Source of the DNA: JBBSTY01 sp038235385
GTDB lineage: Bacteria > Actinomycetota > Acidimicrobiia > Acidimicrobiales > Acidimicrobilacustridaceae
Length of the DNA: 22,516 bases
NCBI GenBank assembly: GCA_038235385.1
Contig: JBBSTY010000062.1
Location: 1-22,516, forward strand
Direction: 5' to 3'
Positions 20,865 through 22,516 of the stretch are shown in pieces (position 1 is the first letter of the stretch; the number at the start of each line of letters is the position of its first letter). Both the position numbers and the translations under genes were made by a program. The notes below the pieces were generated by a model. It had not been told where the DNA came from, ran no database searches, and saw nothing but the letters and a program-made list of their open reading frames with translations.

Positions 20865-21626
20865 TCAGAGCTCCCAGTCGACGTCGGACCGGACGACCCG
20901 CGCCGGTTGCCCCACGGCGACCGAACGGTCGGGGATCTCTCCCTTGACGATGGACCGTGCGCCGATCACCGAGCCCGGCCCGATCGTCGTGCCCTTGAGC
21001 ACCAGGACCTCCGAAGCGATCCAGGTGTCGTGACCGATGGAGACCGGTGCGGCGCGGGGCCTCGATGCGTCGATGGCGTGGAAGTCGGTGTCCATCACCG
21101 TCGTGCCCCAGGCGACGAAGCACCGTTCGCCGAAGGTGATCGACGTCGACGCGAGCACGATGCAGTTGGCGTTGACGAACGTCCCCCCACCCAGATCGAG
21201 GCGGGCATCGGGGGAGACGCAGACCTTGGTGCCCCAACTCAGGCGGGCGCGGCCGCCTCGGACCGCGACGTGGCCGTTGCGGAGCACGACGAACGCGGCC
21301 CGCGACCGATCGGCGTCGAAGACGTGCTGGGTGCCGCCGCTCCCGATGAGGAGGCGACTGTCGGCCGCGATGTCGATCGTGGCGCGCCGCGACACCCGCA
21401 CGAGCGTCGGACCCGACACGATGACCGGCAGTTCGTACCAGGGACGACCGGTTGCTCGGACGCTCAGCCGGATGGTGTTGAACACGGTTGCGGGCGTCAC
21501 CCGCACCCCACGTCGACGGATGTCACGGACCGACCGGCCGAGCGCAGCCAGACGCCGGAGCGCGGCAGGAGTTGCACGGGTGCCGGCTCGGCCGGGCTCC
21601 GTCGGGCGCGAGTCGAGGTTCGTCAT
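20865..21626 (-). CDS. Hexapeptide-repeat (left-handed beta-helix) O-acetyltransferase
   Basis: 253 residues. The C-terminal two thirds show hexapeptide periodicity and the acyltransferase signature FGERCFVAWGTTVMDTDFHAI, where the His of DTDFH is the likely catalytic base. It continues with IGHDTWIASEVLVLKGTTIG, GSVIGARSIVKGEIPD and the end VAVGQPARVVR. This is the WbbJ/maa-like family that transfers acetyl groups from acetyl-CoA to sugars. The N-terminal 75 residues are Arg-rich and less conserved. ATG 21626 was chosen because a TACGCT -10 lies 9 bases before it; a longer frame would cross that promoter. It converges with the flippase gene and shares a 56-base gap with the upstream nucleotidyltransferase gene, so modification of a surface polysaccharide is the likely job. 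Confidence 0.88.
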   Translation of the reverse strand: MTNLDSRPTEPGRAGTRATPAALRRLAALGRSVRDIRRRGVRVTPATVFNTIRLSVRATGRPWYELPVIVSGPTLVRVSRRATIDIAADSRLLIGSGGTQHVFDADRSRAAFVVLRNGHVAVRGGRARLSWGTKVCVSPDARLDLGGGTFVNANCIVLASTSITFGERCFVAWGTTVMDTDFHAIDASRPRAAPVSIGHDTWIASEVLVLKGTTIGPGSVIGARSIVKGEIPDRSVAVGQPARVVRSDVDWEL

Positions 21627-21635
21627 CGGCCTGCG

Positions 21636-21641
21636 AGCGTA
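21636..21641 (-). promoter_or_regulatory. Candidate near-leaderless promoter of the acetyltransferase gene
   Basis: TACGCT (as part of TATACGCT, 21643-21636) on the minus strand ends 9 bases before ATG 21626, so the predicted leader is about 3 bases. Confidence 0.4.
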
Positions 21642-21682
21642 TACCGAGTGGCCGGTGGGCCATCCCACCGCGCCGGGTCCCT

Positions 21683-22516
21683 TCAGCCGGGATCGAGGAT
21701 CTTGTCGCTCAGGTTGGGGTCGTCGCCCGCGATCTCGATGACGTTGCCCGTTCGGAAGGGGAGCGTCGGATGCGGAGCCGTCACCAGGGTCCAGCTGGTG
21801 ATGGGGCATCCGTACACCACGTCGGTCCCGACGAGACCGACCTCCGCCAACTGGCGTTCGGTGACCTCACGGAAGCGTTCGGGGCGGATCGAGAGCAACG
21901 TGATGCTGTGGCCGTGGTCGACGGCGTTGCGAACGGTCTCGACCGCCGCCGCGTTCGGTCGTACGTCGTCGAAGCGCGGGTGGAAGAACTCGCTGCCACG
22001 GTCGAAGAGGAACCCGTCGAGCGAGACGAAGAAGGCCCGCTGGTTGAGTCGGGTTCGACGCCACTCGTGGACCGTTCCCCAGTCCTCGTACCGGGTCACG
22101 GGCCTGGCCCGGAACGGGATGCCGTCGAGGATCATGGCGCCGATGACGTCGGACAGGTAGAGCTCGCGGCTCCAGTCCGGAGCCTGCGACGACAGGTGCT
22201 CGAAGTGGCGCAGGTACTGCGCAGGATCGCTGAAGTAGTAGCCGCCGACGCTGAAGAGGTCCGAGATGACCTCCTTCTCGCGGATGTTGGTGATCATGTC
22301 GTTGTGATCGACCTGGAGGTAGCTCTTGTTGCGCGGGTTGATGAGCTCGTGGTTGTTGAGCGAGTCGACGCTGACGAAGTTGTCGGTCTGTTCGACGGGG
22401 TCGAGCTCGAAGAAGTTGTCGCTGTCCTTGACGAGGAACGGCTCCGTGATCCCCAGGATCTCGATGGCCCGAGCGACCGTCTCGCTCTGGCTGCGCGTCG
22501 GTTCGTCGAGCACCAC
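21683..22516 (-). CDS. Nucleotidyltransferase-HAD fusion for polysaccharide synthesis, N-terminus outside the window
   Basis: 277 residues are visible; the frame is open to the window edge and the N-terminal part with the nucleotide-binding GG motif is missing. The first visible residues (VVLDEPTRSQSETV, then FLVKDSDNFF) match the middle of an NTP-transferase (sugar-nucleotide) domain, with DSD as the probable metal site. Residues 170-277 resemble the HAD-like domain found behind such transferases in capsule clusters: FVSLDGFLF, TLLSIRPERF, and the end NVIEIAGDDPNLSDK. The HAD nucleophile motif DxD reads SLD, so the first Asp is replaced by Ser and phosphatase activity is doubtful. The gap to the acetyltransferase is 56 bases. 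The sugar is unknown. Confidence 0.75.
   Translation of the reverse strand: MVLDEPTRSQSETVARAIEILGITEPFLVKDSDNFFELDPVEQTDNFVSVDSLNNHELINPRNKSYLQVDHNDMITNIREKEVISDLFSVGGYYFSDPAQYLRHFEHLSSQAPDWSRELYLSDVIGAMILDGIPFRARPVTRYEDWGTVHEWRRTRLNQRAFFVSLDGFLFDRGSEFFHPRFDDVRPNAAAVETVRNAVDHGHSITLLSIRPERFREVTERQLAEVGLVGTDVVYGCPITSWTLVTAPHPTLPFRTGNVIEIAGDDPNLSDKILDPG

Noticed and set aside
1..22516. CRISPR arrays, insertion sequences, phage genes or a mobile island
   Set aside because: No regularly spaced repeats, transposase, integrase, tRNA-end duplication or sharp composition change could be found.

Overview
This is about 22.5 kb of very GC-rich DNA. Coding frames have an almost fully G/C third position, GTG starts are common, and -10 hexamers of the form TANNNT often sit only 6-9 bases before the start codon, as in leaderless actinobacterial genes. 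Together with FadE26/FadE27/FadD19-like proteins, an LPXTG wall protein and an MOP-type flippase this points to a high-GC actinobacterium; the class Acidimicrobiia is a guess. I see no tRNA, rRNA, insertion sequence, phage gene or CRISPR array.

Layout. Positions 1-708 hold the 3' part of a membrane-anchored hypothetical protein next to an 11-base C run. Positions 864-2537 encode a peptide/nickel-type ABC substrate-binding lipoprotein. Positions 2703-5114 encode two acyl-CoA dehydrogenases resembling the mycobacterial FadE26 and FadE27 pair, behind a large concentric palindrome whose core resembles a KstR operator. A J-domain protein on the minus strand (5206-5808) separates them from a FadD19-like acyl-CoA ligase (5966-7603) and a PIG3-type quinone oxidoreductase (7713-8687). 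This part looks like catabolism of a bulky, sterol-side-chain-like acyl substrate.

Positions 8668-13667 are all minus strand: a small membrane protein with a structured, riboswitch-like leader, citrate synthase, a nucleotide-sugar dehydrogenase and epimerase pair making a uronic-acid sugar precursor, and a sortase-anchored secreted protein. Positions 13803-17512 are a minus-strand LysR, PqqD-HPr-kinase fusion and carboxyltransferase operon, the most unusual gene combination in the window. The divergent control region (17513-17756) holds a LysR-type palindrome inside a plus-strand promoter, tandem RNA hairpins and a strong intrinsic terminator, consistent with a small RNA.

Positions 17757-20812 (plus) carry a HAD-PlsC phospholipid-synthesis fusion and a polysaccharide flippase. 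Positions 20865-22516 (minus) carry a hexapeptide acetyltransferase and a nucleotidyltransferase-HAD fusion cut by the window end. The flippase, acetyltransferase, nucleotidyltransferase, epimerase and dehydrogenase suggest an exopolysaccharide or capsule programme split over two blocks.

All functional calls are by recognition of motifs and remembered families. No database search, folding program or expression data was available.
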